From Homarus americanus (taxonomy: Eukaryota > Arthropoda > Malacostraca > Decapoda > Nephropidae), in NCBI RefSeq assembly GCF_018991925.1, contig NW_024722158.1, positions 1,372,586 through 1,436,585 on the forward strand: 64,000 nucleotides of DNA. Reading direction: 5' to 3'. The translations under genes were made by a program, and so were the position numbers. The stretch's first letter is position 1. Each line of letters opens with the position of its first letter. Of this stretch, positions 10,702 to 21,220 are shown one piece after another. Below the pieces are notes generated by a model that was not told where the DNA came from, searched no databases, and saw only the letters and a program-made list of their open reading frames with translations.

Positions 10702-12404
10702 CAGTGGTGGGCACAGCTAAACGAAAACTTAGCTTCGCTAACCGCTAATCTGCTAACTAAAAAGTTAACTTCGCTAACGCTAAACCGCTAAAAAAATTAG
10801 CGGAAGCTAACGCTAACTGCTAACTTTTATTATATGAATTTAGCTTCGTTTTTTTTTTGGAGGGGGGGGGGGCTCTAAAACCCTTAAAAACAGACCTAGA
10901 GCTGAAATTTTCATATGTTGTCTTGTAGCTTAGACATAGAGCTTTCCAAAAAGGTATAGCATGCCAAGATCAGATGATGATCAATGTGTACATAAATAAT
11001 TAAATGAACAAATGAAATTAAACATTAGTTTACATTCAAGTTTCAACAAACACTTTATAATCTTTATTTACTGAACGAAAAGACAGAAAGTATTAAACGA
11101 ATCCAAAACTATAGTACAGTAGTACCCAGATTTACACGGTCAATTGAACCCACAGGGTACCGCGGAAAGTGAAAACCGAGTAAAGTGAACAACAGAACAT
11201 ATGGGATTAATTCCAATAGAGACTGGCCCGACCCCCAAACTCCACTTTTTCCGACACAATACCTATGTTGTAGTAAAAATAACATCTAAATTTTATGATG
11301 GTACGCTCACACAATTAATATTTAAGAGAAATAGAGTCGCCAGGTTAATGTCCATTCAAATAATGGACTCAAATCCCCCCTCCCCCCTCTTCCCAGCTCA
11401 CTAGCTCCTACCTCTCTGATTAATGTTTGGGTGAAAACTCTAGATTTTAACGTTTAGTAATAAATAATACCTCAGACTAAAGTTAGGATAATATAATTGA
11501 CATTTCTGGATTCCTTGCAGGTCAGGGAATATTTTAATGTAAACTTCATATATTTTGCACAAAAGATAAAATATTTGCTTTGTGTAAACCAAATTATTAC
11601 TTTAGATCTAAAATTTGTATGTCTAATGCAAAATCCATGATGTTTATATTCAAAATGATCATCATATTGTAAGAATTCCAGCAATGTAAATTATATTCTG
11701 GCAGGGTAATTTGTATGAATTTTATGAGCTAAATAAAAAAAAAAAAAAAAATTATACTTCACCGCGTATATGAGTAGATGCACCACGGAAAGTGAAAGTC
11801 TGGTTCTGGCAAGGTACCGCGTAAATGAGAAATCCGGAAAGTGAAACCGTGTAAAGCGGGGTAATACTGTACTGTAAAGCATAGGTAGCAAATAGCATCA
11901 TGCCAAGATCAGATGATGATCAACTTATCAAGGTGTACACTGTACACAATTTCACAAATAATTAATTTGCATTCTCATACAACCTATCGGCCTTATTCGC
12001 TATTCATGTAAATATGCAATACCAACCACATACACATTATACCAGTGCATTTTTATATAACTTATTGTTGGTCTTAGTCATGTAAATAAACAGAAAACTC
12101 TAAACTTTAATGAAAAGTAAGTGTTTAGAAAATTGTGTTTGACGCACACCTTGGATGTTTACACGTACTAACACGCTGTCAGCCAAGCGTGCCTGACTGG
12201 CTGTTGGAGACACACGTCGCGGCGTCACATGCTTACAACAGACAGGAACAAACATGTATAAATTTAGTTAGCGGACTTAAAGTCAGCGGAACTAAATTTA
12301 GCGGAAGCTAATTGGTCCGCTAATGGTTTCCAAAGTTAGCGAAAACGCTAATCCGCTAACGAGAAAGGTAGCTCCGCTAATTAGCGGAAGCGTGCCCACC
12401 ACTG
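10702..12404. mobile_element. hAT-like non-autonomous element with 8-bp target duplication
   Basis: The left end is CAGTGGTGGGCACAGCTAA and the right end reads, on the complementary strand, CAGTGGTGGGCACGCTTCCG. The two terminal repeats share CAGTGGTGGGCAC. The element is flanked by a perfect 8-bp direct repeat TCAAACTG at 10694-10701 and 12405-12412, the target-duplication length expected for hAT transposons. Subterminal sequences are rich in GCTAA/TTAGCGG repeats, which could be transposase-binding motifs. There is no transposase. A pogo-like MITE is inserted inside (11117-11869). Confidence 0.85.
11117..11869. mobile_element. pogo/Tigger-like MITE nested in the hAT-like element
   Basis: Terminal inverted repeats are CAGTAGTACCCAGATTTACAC on the left and CAGTATTACCCCGCTTTACA on the right (complement), with TTTACACGG shared. 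TA dinucleotides flank both ends (11115-11116 and 11870-11871). The length is 753 bp with no transposase. Related copies are at 45364-47478 (gene B, itself interrupted) and a decayed one at 39835-40365. Confidence 0.8.
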
Positions 12405-12749
12405 TCAAACTGTAACAAAATGTGTGGGTACACTGCCAGTCTAAAGTCAACACTGTCTTGTTTCTCAATCAACTGACTAATGTTAATTTAAGTTTATTAT
12501 TGTTACTTACAAACAGTTGCTTATGTTGATTTTCTTTGAAGTTTTTGTTATTATTTAAGTTATGTTTCTACATCAGGTCTCCTTCTCCCTTGCTATCAAT
12601 TGAGTTTCTTTGAGACCTTCAGTGTTGATCTTTATCCTTGACAAACTGTGGTCAAACTTTCCTCTCACACAAGTACAGCTTTTATGTCTCCACTTAATAA
12701 TTCACACTAAGGCAAGACTAACATGCTGGAGAGGCAAGCAATTACCAAC

Positions 12750-12847
12750 CTTAGCATGAAGCGCCATCACAGTACCCGAGCCAGTGGTCTGGGACCCTTG
12801 GTCTTTAGTTTCAGTCTTTGCAGGAGGGACAACAGCCTCCAAGTCTG
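12750..12847 (-). CDS. THAP gene A, exon 8 (linker)
   Basis: The 98-nt exon starts with two bases completing a split codon and then encodes DLEAVVPPAKTETKDQGSQT and TGSGTVMALHAK, ending in phase 0 before the transposase exon. The acceptor is TGACAGCAG, a NAGNAG tandem acceptor. Using the second AG would remove one alanine. The donor AAG/GTTGGT is weak. A duplicate of this exon is at 48357-48454. The region just upstream (higher coordinates) is GTACA microsatellite. No domain is recognised, and the low-complexity hydrophilic sequence suits a linker. Confidence 0.72.
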
Positions 12848-12879
12848 CTGTCATGAAGAAATGGAACATTAATAATACA

Positions 12880-15000
12880 GTAGAGAACAGCAGAGTGCAG
12901 TATAGTGAAGTACAGTACAGTAGAGTACAGTAGAGTAGAGTAGAGTAGAGTAGAGTAGAGTACAGTACAGTACAGTACAGTACAGTATAGTAGAGTATAG
13001 TACAGTACAGTACAGTAGAGTACAGTACAGTACAGTAGAGTAGAGTACAGTACAGTACACTACAATACAGTACAGTACAGTACAGTACAATACAGTACAA
13101 TACAGTACAATACAGTACATTACAACAGTACACTACAATACAGTACAGTACACTACAGTACACTACAACAGTACTGTACAATACAGTACATAACAGTACA
13201 CTACAATACAGTACAGTACACGACAGTACACTACAACAGTACTGTACAATACAGTACAGTACACTACAGTACACTACAACAGTACTGTACAATATAGTAC
13301 ATAACAGTACACTACAATACAGTACAGTACACTACAGTACACTACAACAGTACTGTACAATACAGTACAGAACAGTACACTACAATACAGTACAGTACAA
13401 TACAGTACATTACAACAGTACTGTACAATACAGTACAGAACAGTACAGTACAGTACAATACAGTATAGTACACTACAGTACACTACAACAGTACTGTACA
13501 ATACAGTACAGAACAGTACACTACAATACAGTACAGTACACTACAACAGTACTGTACAATACAGTACAGAACAGTACACTACAATACAGTACACTACAGT
13601 ACACTACAACAGTACTGTACAATACAGTACAGAACAGTACAGTACAATACAGTACAGTACACTACAACAGTACTGTACAATACGAAGCCTGAAACAGTAC
13701 AGTACAGTATATTACAGTACAGTACACTACAGTACACTAACAATGCATACAATACAATTTTATAACAATTACACTATTAGTACAGTACAATGCAATTTAC
13801 ATTACAGCAATTACTGTACTATTTTACAGTACAGTACACTACAGTACCCTCTGATACAGTACAGTACAATACAGTACGTATTAACAGTACAGCCACAATA
13901 CAATTACAAAAAAAGAACAATGCAATTTTAGTACACTACAATACAGTACACTACAGTACACTACAACAGTACTGTACAATACAGTACAGAACAGTACAGT
14001 ACAATACAGTACAGTACACTACAACAGTACTGTACAATACAGTACAGAACAGTACACTACAATACAGTACAGTACACTACAGTACACTACAACAGTACTG
14101 TACAATACAGTACAGAACAGTACACTACAGTACAGTACAGTACACTACAACAGTACTGTACAATACAGTACAGAACAGTACACTACAATACAGTACAGTA
14201 CACTACAGTACACTACAACAGTACTGTACAATACAGTACAGAACAGTACACTACAATACAGTACAGTACACTACAACAATTACCTGTACAATACAATTAG
14301 AACAACACCGCCACAATACAGTACAATACACTACTAGCAATTGCTGTGTACAATACAGTCTAGAACAGCACACTTTCTATTACAGTACAGTACACGTTCT
14401 ACAACAGTACAACCACAATACAGTACCAAGAACAATACAGTACAGTACACTACAGTACACTACAACAGTACTGTACAATACAGTACAGAACAGTACACTA
14501 CAATACAGTACAGTACACTACAGTACACTACAACAGTACTGTACAATACAGTACAGAACAGTACACTACAATACAGTACAGTACACTACAGTACACTACA
14601 ACAGTACTGTACAATACAGTACAGAACAGTACACTACAATACAGTACAGTACACTACAGTACACTACAACAGTACTGTACAATACAGTACAGAACAGTAC
14701 ACTACAATACAGTACAGTACACTACAGTACACTACAACAGTACTGTACAATACAGTACAGAACAGTACACTACAATACAGTACAGTACACTACAGTACAC
14801 TACAACAGTACTGTACAATACAGTACAGAACAGTACACTACAATACAGTACAGTACACTACAGTACACTACAACAGTACTGTACAATACAGTACAGAACA
14901 GTACACTACAATACAGTACAGTACACTACAGTACACTACAACAGTACTGTACAATACAGTACAGAACAGTACACTACAATACAGTACAGTACAGTACACA
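12880..15000. repeat. GTACA/TACAG-type microsatellite with 68-bp higher-order repeat
   Basis: About 2.1 kb is made of TACAG, TACAC and TACAA pentamers and AGTAC variants. From 14465 a 68-bp higher-order unit, recognised by ACAGTACTGTACAATACAGT, recurs exactly every 68 bases at 14465, 14533, 14601, 14669, 14737, 14805, 14873 and 14941. GTAC and CAGTACTG are palindromes, so both strands are open over long stretches. The apparent 409- and 196-codon frames here are microsatellite translations, not genes. It lies in the intron between gene A exons 7 and 8. A related but different array (AGTGCAGTACAGTAT type) occupies the equivalent place in gene B. Confidence 0.95.
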
Positions 15001-15019
15001 TATAACATTTATGAAATAA

Positions 15020-15894
15020 AATAATAGATGAAAAACTGGTGAAAGTTGGCCATCTGTAGAGGAATGGATTGACAAGAAAATGGAGTCTGGTACATTGATG
15101 GGCATGTAAGGAATGAACATTGGAGCAATACATTACAGTATTAGGATGATGAAATTTAATTATTTCTAGAAATAGTGGATACATGTTGTATTCCAGTGAG
15201 TACAGGTATACAGTATACAGGGGTCCTCTTTATTCATACAATTGTTATACAGGTGTTGAACCATTATACCATTGATTAGTTTTACTGTGTTAAAAAAAAA
15301 ATAACACAATTACTGCTATGGTTGCTACCCAAATGTTTTTCTTCCATTGTCACTGCTATGAAAAAATTATGTGCAATAACTCGCAATATTCCGAGATATG
15401 ACGACACCAGACGTGTGGGAGGTTCTGCCCGTGACTACCGGGCTGAGCAGTCGAACTGTGTCACATCACCCATTTAGCAATCTTGTCGCTACTCACACGA
15501 TACAGCAGAGCCGAGATCCCCCACGTGACTCTCCCTTCACCTGCTGCGTGTGTTAACTCCTGCACACGTAAGAAATGTTTATTCCTTTAATATTTTTACT
15601 TTTATCATAATTTTTTTGCACATTCTTTATGAAAGATTGTGTGTTCATGTAACAGTAAAAAAAATACATATATTATATAAAAAAATTACATATGTACCCG
15701 ATATTATGAGTTGAAATATAACCACTGACTGATAACTATGACTTTTCGGGGTCTTGGGAGCAGAACTTTTTTTTCCCCACGCGTCATTAATATCGATGCA
15801 CGATCAATCACCTTACGATGGCTTTTTTAAGTCCCAAACCCCAACGTATAACAGTCAACACCTGTACTGTATGAGAATGGTCTGTGTTTCATAC
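15020..15894. other. Intronic sequence of gene A, no feature recognised
   Basis: AT-rich unique-looking sequence between the microsatellite and exon 7. I see no coding potential, no paired terminal repeats and no tandem structure apart from short homopolymers. Confidence 0.5.
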
Positions 15895-15987
15895 CTTCCA
15901 CCTCCTGACTTGGTTGAACTGGCTCATCCTCCTCATCTGGTTCCAAGTCCATCTGGACATCAAATGATTTAGGAAGAAGGTATGAAT
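15895..15987 (-). CDS. THAP gene A, exon 7 (acidic linker)
   Basis: A 93-nt phase-1/phase-1 exon. The acceptor TTAAATTTCACAG precedes 15987 and the donor GAAG/GTATGA follows 15895. After the split Asp codon it encodes SYLLPKSFDVQMDLEPDEED then EPVQPSQEVE, a strongly acidic stretch. No known domain is recognised. Acidic or low-complexity linkers between THAP and the catalytic part are common in THAP proteins. Its phase fits both neighbours, which is the main support. Confidence 0.72.
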
Positions 15988-16342
15988 CTGTGAAATTTAA
16001 AGTGTAATAATTTTGGGCCAATATATTACATATCAATAACACTTCCAAATAAGTCAATCTAACATGTACTACACCTTGTAAGCATTAGTAGCACAAGAAT
16101 GGAAAACACACAGCTTCAACATTGTTTACATGGAAAACCCTCAACATATTTATTCATATTGTGGAAACAAATTATGTTATCATTAACCTTGATAATCCAG
16201 TGAACTTTGATCTGGAATATAAATAATACTGTAACTGTAAGAACAAGTAATTAATAAGTACAGTAGGTATTGAGACATTGCTTAATATGTTCACTTAATG
16301 CATTCTTAAACTCAGGTGCCATTTAATAATACCTTCTCTTAC

Positions 16343-16387
16343 CTTGTACTGCTGCACGAGCTGATGCACGGATGGTCTGGTCACCTG
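16343..16387 (-). CDS. THAP gene A, exon 6 (small linker exon)
   Basis: A 45-nt exon encoding AGDQTIRASARAAVQ in phase 1/1. The acceptor is a tandem CTTTAAGCAG (NAGNAG); use of the second AG would drop the first alanine. The donor is CAAG/GTAAGA, close to consensus. A near-identical copy of the exon with its splice sites lies at 22382-22426, so the segment is duplicated within the gene. Confidence 0.7.
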
Positions 16388-16665
16388 CTTAAAGTAAAGG
16401 AGAAAGATAATGAACATTATGATGAGTCACACAAAACTGTTTATCAACATAAAAAGTTGGTTAGGTTAGGTTGGTTGTTTTAAGTTTACGTAAGGTCACA
16501 TATTATTAACCTTGTACAGTAGTTTTATTTTATCATATAAAGGAAAAGAAATAACTTAAGGAAAGTTTAGAGAAAAAAAAGAATATGTAAGATGACTTTA
16601 CACCCCTAAGTACATGTACAGTAGAGCACAAACAGAAGTAGCATTAGTACTTCAACGCTGCTTAC

Positions 16666-16725
16666 CTGTAAAACCTTCAAATGGATCACCAAAATAGTCT
16701 GTCCCGAACTGGTTGATGGCAGAGT
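16666..16725 (-). CDS. THAP gene A, exon 5 (small linker exon)
   Basis: A 60-nt phase-1/1 exon encoding, after the split Asp codon, SAINQFGTDYFGDPFEGFT. The acceptor is CTTGTATTACAG and the donor ACAG/GTAAGC, both strong. No domain is recognised. Support comes from the matching phase with exons 4 and 6 and from the absence of stops. Confidence 0.72.
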
Positions 16726-16784
16726 CTGTAATACAAGACACTGTTCAATATTGTGAGCCTAATATTTGACAGGTTAGGTTAGGG

Positions 16785-16788
<4 letters not shown>

Positions 16789-16828
<40 letters not shown>
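16789..16828. repeat. (GA)n microsatellite
   Basis: A run of about 20 GA units immediately next to the donor of gene A exon 4. On the coding (minus) strand this is a CT tract inside the intron. Confidence 0.9.
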
Positions 16829-16830
<2 letters not shown>

Positions 16831-16844
16831 TTATTAATACATAC

Positions 16845-16919
16845 CATATTGTGGAAGTGGAATCAGTAACTGTTGATCAATAACTTCAGTGTTTATAGTG
16901 AGATCAATTGAAGTTTCAT
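16845..16919 (-). CDS. THAP gene A, exon 4 (linker)
   Basis: A 75-nt phase-1/1 exon encoding, after the split Asp codon, ETSIDLTINTEVIDQQLLIP then LPQY. The acceptor is TTCTCTTCTTCAG and the donor ATATG/GTATGT. The first two bases join the G left by the THAP exon 25241-25404 to give Asp, so the frame is kept across an 8.3-kb intron. No domain is recognised. Exon numbers assume no missed exon between 16920 and 25240. Confidence 0.68.
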
Positions 16920-16992
16920 CTGAAGAAGAGAATATGTAATGATTAGTTCTGACAGATATTGGAACTAATATATTGTGAGAACATTACTTCCC

Positions 16993-17478
16993 ACACGGTA
17001 CAGTACCTAGATAGAGCTTTTTGTGGTCAAAATAAAAATAAGATGAGTGTGTGTTTGCCAGGAGCTGAGGTGGGGGATATAGTTGACAGGATGGACAATA
17101 TCTTGTCTGGTAATGGGAACAAACCCATTATCTGCCTCAGTGCAGGAGGCCGGTGTAGGAGTGAGGAGCTTCTTGATAAGTTCAAGACAGCTATAGAACG
17201 TATTAGGTCGAAGGGAGGGATCCCTATCATATGTGGTGTCCTGCCTAGAAAGAGATAAGACCGAGATAAGAAAAGCAAAGAGGAAAAATGAACTGAAGGT
17301 AGCAAGGGAGGCAAAGTCAAACCCCAAGGGGTTCTTTCAATGTATCAAACTAAAACACGAGAAAAGATTAAACCAATACAGTCAGATACCGGCGAGCTAA
17401 CTGATAATGATGGAGAAATGAGCAATAATATGACTAGGTATTTTTCAACAGTTTTCACCACCGAAAATTTAAACATGA
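16993..17478 (+). mobile_element. CR1-like element B, 5' part (esterase ORF1 fragment, internally deleted)
   Basis: The sequence matches 56580-56850 and then, after a deletion, 59172-59395 of the larger CR1-B copy. ORF1 reads VCLPGAEVGDIVDRMDNILS and KPIICLSAGG, part of an SGNH-hydrolase-type esterase as found in CR1-clade ORF1 proteins. Compared with the other copy, 12 bases are missing just where GGNDIG (block III of the SGNH fold) should be. At 17479 an LTR insertion splits the element, which resumes at 19213. Confidence 0.75.
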
Positions 17479-19212
17479 TGTCATGATCGTAATGACGGCT
17501 AACCTGATAAACTAATGATCCATATTACGCTTACACGTCCACAAAACCTTCCGAGTCTCCCAGTGGAAATGTCTGCCGTTCTCTCTGTTTCCTTGATGAC
17601 GTCATCGAGTTGTCGTGTGTTTGTTGACGGAAATTTGTAAACTCTTTCGGCTACCGAGAACCTGTTAACGTTTTTTTTCACCTGTGATTAGCAGAGACTC
17701 TGATAATCATAGTGAAATTGTGGTAGGGAGGTTAACTGAGGAATTAGTTGATATTCTGAAGGGAACTTTTAAAATCTGCCCCTCGCGTTTGTAGCAAGGC
17801 GTTGCATGTTGGGACCTGTTGCCATCCAACCTTTTGTAATCAATTTAAGTCTTGCTTTTGATAGCTCAGTCAGAGCATTGTTGGTAAAGATAATAGTAGG
17901 GAATGAAACTGAGTTCGTAGTCTCAGTTTCAAACGTCAGAGTGTTACAGTAACGTAATTCAGTTAAATGGTTCAGTAGGTGGAATCTGTGACTTTAGCGG
18001 GGGTGGAAGGCGGCGGTTGGTTTTCAAAATCAGTGAGCCGCCACCCTCCCTCCCATAGGTAGGTCACTCCACCTTCTCCGTGTTGTAATTCGCCATTTTT
18101 AAGTGATTTGACCTAATTAATAGTTTGTACAAGTGTTAAAGTAACGTAGTTAATGTGCTTTGAGTGAAGTATTTTACGTCCTTTCTTAATGCCCCTTTAA
18201 AACGTTGAGGTTCGTTATACACCGTGAGTGAGCCGCCACGCTTCCCTCCCACAGGTCCCTAACGCAGCCTAGGCCGTGTCCGTAGTGTGGATGACGCATC
18301 CACTAGTCTTGGGAGATGTCTGAGGTCCAGTGGAGTCGCGTGTCCCCTTGAACCCCGACCGTCAGAAGCTCCACTACCACCCATGGGCCCCCATAGGGGG
18401 TAGCATTCCCCTAACGCCCTGCCCCTGTGGTAAACCTGAATCTTCAAGCCCCCAAACTACTGCCAGCCCCATCATTGGTGGATGAGTACAGTACATAGCT
18501 CAGTAGGGCTGTTTGTGTGATGGTGTTAGTCCACCGGAATTATCGGAGTTTGTTGGAAGGTGTCACTTGGTGATGAGACCCATGGCGGCCGCTGGAGTGT
18601 TGCCCCTGGGGTATTGAGTGTTGTACTGGCAGGTGCCACTGGTTTTATTGGTGCTAAGGTGCTGTGAGAGTTTATGTGTGTTTTGGTGTGGGTACACCCA
18701 GTAGTGATGCAAGTAAATTGAGCCTGAGGGCATGGTACCAGGAGTTCCTGTTTTGGGTGAATACAATGTCTTTTCTGTAACCATTTTTGTGTTTAATAAA
18801 CATTGTATTTGTATGTGGGTCTATGATTCACCTGTAGTATTCACCGTTGTTCTTTCCCTTATACTCGATACTACAGGGTGTCCCATAAGTTTCCATACAA
18901 CGTATCACCAACGCCATTACAAGCATAACTCCAGCTGTGCTTGAACGTGTTCTTCAGCAGTGGAGGACACGCATTGAAGAGTGTTTTCAACAGAATGGTA
19001 GTCATGTAAGCATATTATATAAATAAAAATGGATTTTCATATAAAATTTATTTTTCCTATGTATGGAAATGTATGGGACACCCTGTATATTTACATGTAC
19101 CCGTGGGCCTTCCTCTCACGTCACGCTACCAGGTCAGAGTATCAACGTAAGTTGTGAGAGTGCCAAGCCCTCGCAGGGTGGCAGCTAGTTGTTGTTCATA
19201 CCCCCCCTTACA
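17479..19212. mobile_element. Solo LTR-like insertion with 4-bp target duplication
   Basis: The insertion begins TGTCATGATCG and ends CCCCCCTTACA (TG...CA termini). It is flanked by ATGA at 17475-17478 and 19213-19216. The interrupted CR1-B sequence is uninterrupted in the copy at about 59385-59400, which gives an empty site. There is no coding sequence inside. A fragment of the same family lies inverted at about 29380-29635 (shared GTGCTTTGAGTGAAGTATTT block). A mariner-like MITE is inserted at 18874-19085. Calling it a solo LTR is an inference from the termini. Confidence 0.6.
18874..19085. mobile_element. mariner-like MITE, 212 bp
   Basis: The left end is CAGGGTGTCCCATAAGTTTC. The right end, complemented, is CAGGGTGTCCCATACATTTC. 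Both are flanked by TA (18872-18873 and 19086-19087). Its size and TA flanks fit a Tc1/mariner-derived miniature element. Confidence 0.8.
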
Positions 19213-20808
19213 ATGACACCCAAGGCACCGACTATATACAGAGATCGTGAAGAAAATAGATTAAGCAAGATAGTAGTGACTAGTAACGATGTTAGTAAGT
19301 AAATAGACAAGTTAAAGCCTAATAAGTCACCAGAGTTTTAAAGCAATGTAAGGAAGAGCTTAGTATGCTCTTGGCAAATTTGTTTAACATGTCATTAGAA
19401 ACGGGTGTAGTACCAGAATCCTGGAGGATAGCAAATGTAACACCGATTTTCAAGAAGGGAGATAGATCACTATCCTCTAACTACTGTCCAATCAGCTTAA
19501 CATCAATTGCAGGCAAATTATTGGAAGCAATAATTTCAAACTCTATTCGAAATCACCTGGAGAAGCACAAGTTGATCAATGATTCTCACCATGGTATCAC
19601 AAGCGGGCATTCATGTCTAACTATTCTATTAACATTCTTTTCAGCTGTTTTCAAATCAGTGGACGAGGGGCACGACTATGATGTGGTATATCTTGACTTT
19701 AGTAAAGCCTTCAACAAAGTCCCCCACGAAAGACTAATATGGCATTGGAGGAGATATTCTAAAATGGATTAGGACGTCGTTACAGGACAGGAAACAGCGA
19801 GTGAGCATTAACGGCACTAAATCCGATCGGAGTAACGTCACTAGTGGAGTTCCCCAAGGCTCAGTACTTGGACCATTATTATTTATTATATACACAAACG
19901 ACATAGATATTGGCGTAGACAGCAACATAAGTAAATTTGCTAATGACACTAAAATAGGGTGTGTAATTTAATCTGACGAGGACTCCGCAAAACTACAGGA
20001 AGATCTACACAAATTTTTTGAATGATCTGAAAAATGGCAGAGGAAATTCAATGTGGACAAATGTAAAGTACTCAGTATAGGAGATGTAAACAGAGAAACC
20101 AGATATCAGATGAACAACGTTGTTATAGAGAAATCAGAATGTGAGAAAGATTTAGGAGTAATGACAAGTAGGAATCTTAAACCAAGTAAATAATGTGTAT
20201 TTGCTCAAGACAAGGCTAATAAAGTACTTGGGTTCATACAAAGGAGTGTTAGTTACAAGACTAGCGAGGTCATCCTAAAATATATCTTGCGCTTGTGAGA
20301 CCTCACTTGGATTGCACAGCTCAATTCTAGTCACCGTATTACAGAATGGATATAGAATACCTAGAAAGAATTCAGATGAGAATGACAAGACTAATCCTGG
20401 GCATTAGGAACCTTGAGTACAGAGACAGGTTAAAGCATCTTAATTTGTACTACCTCAAGAGACGTAGAGTGAGGGGCGATGTGATAGAGGTGTATAAATG
20501 GAAGTCAGGGCTAAACAAAGGGGACATTACAAAGGTACTCAAACTATCCAACCAGGAGCGAACTTGTAACAATGGTTTTAAATTAGACAAATTTAGATTT
20601 AGGCGCGAAATAGGTAAACATCGGTTTGGAATTAGAGTAGTGGACGAGTGGAACATGTTACCAACATCACCATTTAATCGAATACGCTGGATAGCTTCAA
20701 ACACAGGTTGGATGGATATATGAGCAATAGGGGTTGGGTGTAAATGGGACTGCCCAGTATGGGTCAATAGGCCTGTTGCAGTTTCCTCCATTCTTATGTT
20801 CTTATGTT
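19213..20808 (+). mobile_element. CR1-like element B, reverse transcriptase and 3' end (degenerate)
   Basis: Continuation of CR1-B after the LTR insertion. RT blocks are GDRSLSSNYCPISLTSIAGK, VVYLDFSKAFNKVPHERL (motif A), [14 protein letters not shown] (motif B, near 19845) and a catalytic loop reading KFANDTKI (near 19935-19958) with Asn replacing the first Asp of FADD. The C-terminal tail is 20346-20723 (LERIQMRMTRLILGIRNLEY, FGIRVVDEWNMLP). The 3' end is a short TTCTTATG repeat (about 20785-20808), a CR1-type tail. There are many stops and frameshifts. Confidence 0.8.
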
Positions 20809-21119
20809 CAGTTATGGCCCCAGTAGTTTGATGATGATCAGGTCGGCTCTGGGGTCCACAACCTTCCCAACCAGTGGGACCCACCCGATAAGGCCCCATT
20901 TTTACGTTATTGTCAAATGATATTAAAGGTGAATAAAATAATAGAAAAAATAAAACAGATCAAGACTGAGAAAAGATATATGTTGTAAGGGACAATTGAG
21001 ACCCTGCAACAGTGTGTTAAGGTCGGCAGAAAGTCAGATCATCAACCTGGGACTTGGTCACATATGGCAGCAGGGTCTACCATTAGACAACACATTATGC
21101 TTCCCTGTTTGGTAGCTGC
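20809..21119. other. Intronic sequence of gene A, nothing recognised
   Basis: About 300 bases between the CR1-B 3' end and the duplicated exon-6 segment. No open frame, splice pair or repeat boundary is apparent. Confidence 0.4.
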
Positions 21120-21220
21120 CTACTAAATACTGTCTACAAATATTTATCCATATTATAGAGAAAATAATTATCATTAATCTCAGCACTGACTTGACGATCC
21201 AGTGAACTTTGATCTAAATA

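Larger units (their letters stand above)
10480..12749 (-). other. Gene A intron between exons 8 and 9
   Basis: The donor is AAG/GTTGGT at 12750/12749, a weak site that is the only one fitting phase 0. The acceptor is TTTCAG at 10480. The intron is filled almost entirely by a hAT-like element that itself contains a pogo-like element. Gene B carries a derivative of the same intron at 44988-48356. Confidence 0.7.

Noticed and set aside
13790..15019. 409-codon open frame rich in Tyr, Thr, Gln and Val
   Set aside because: It is a translation of the GTACA microsatellite; similar frames appear on the other strand and at 48418-49159. There is no domain and no start context.
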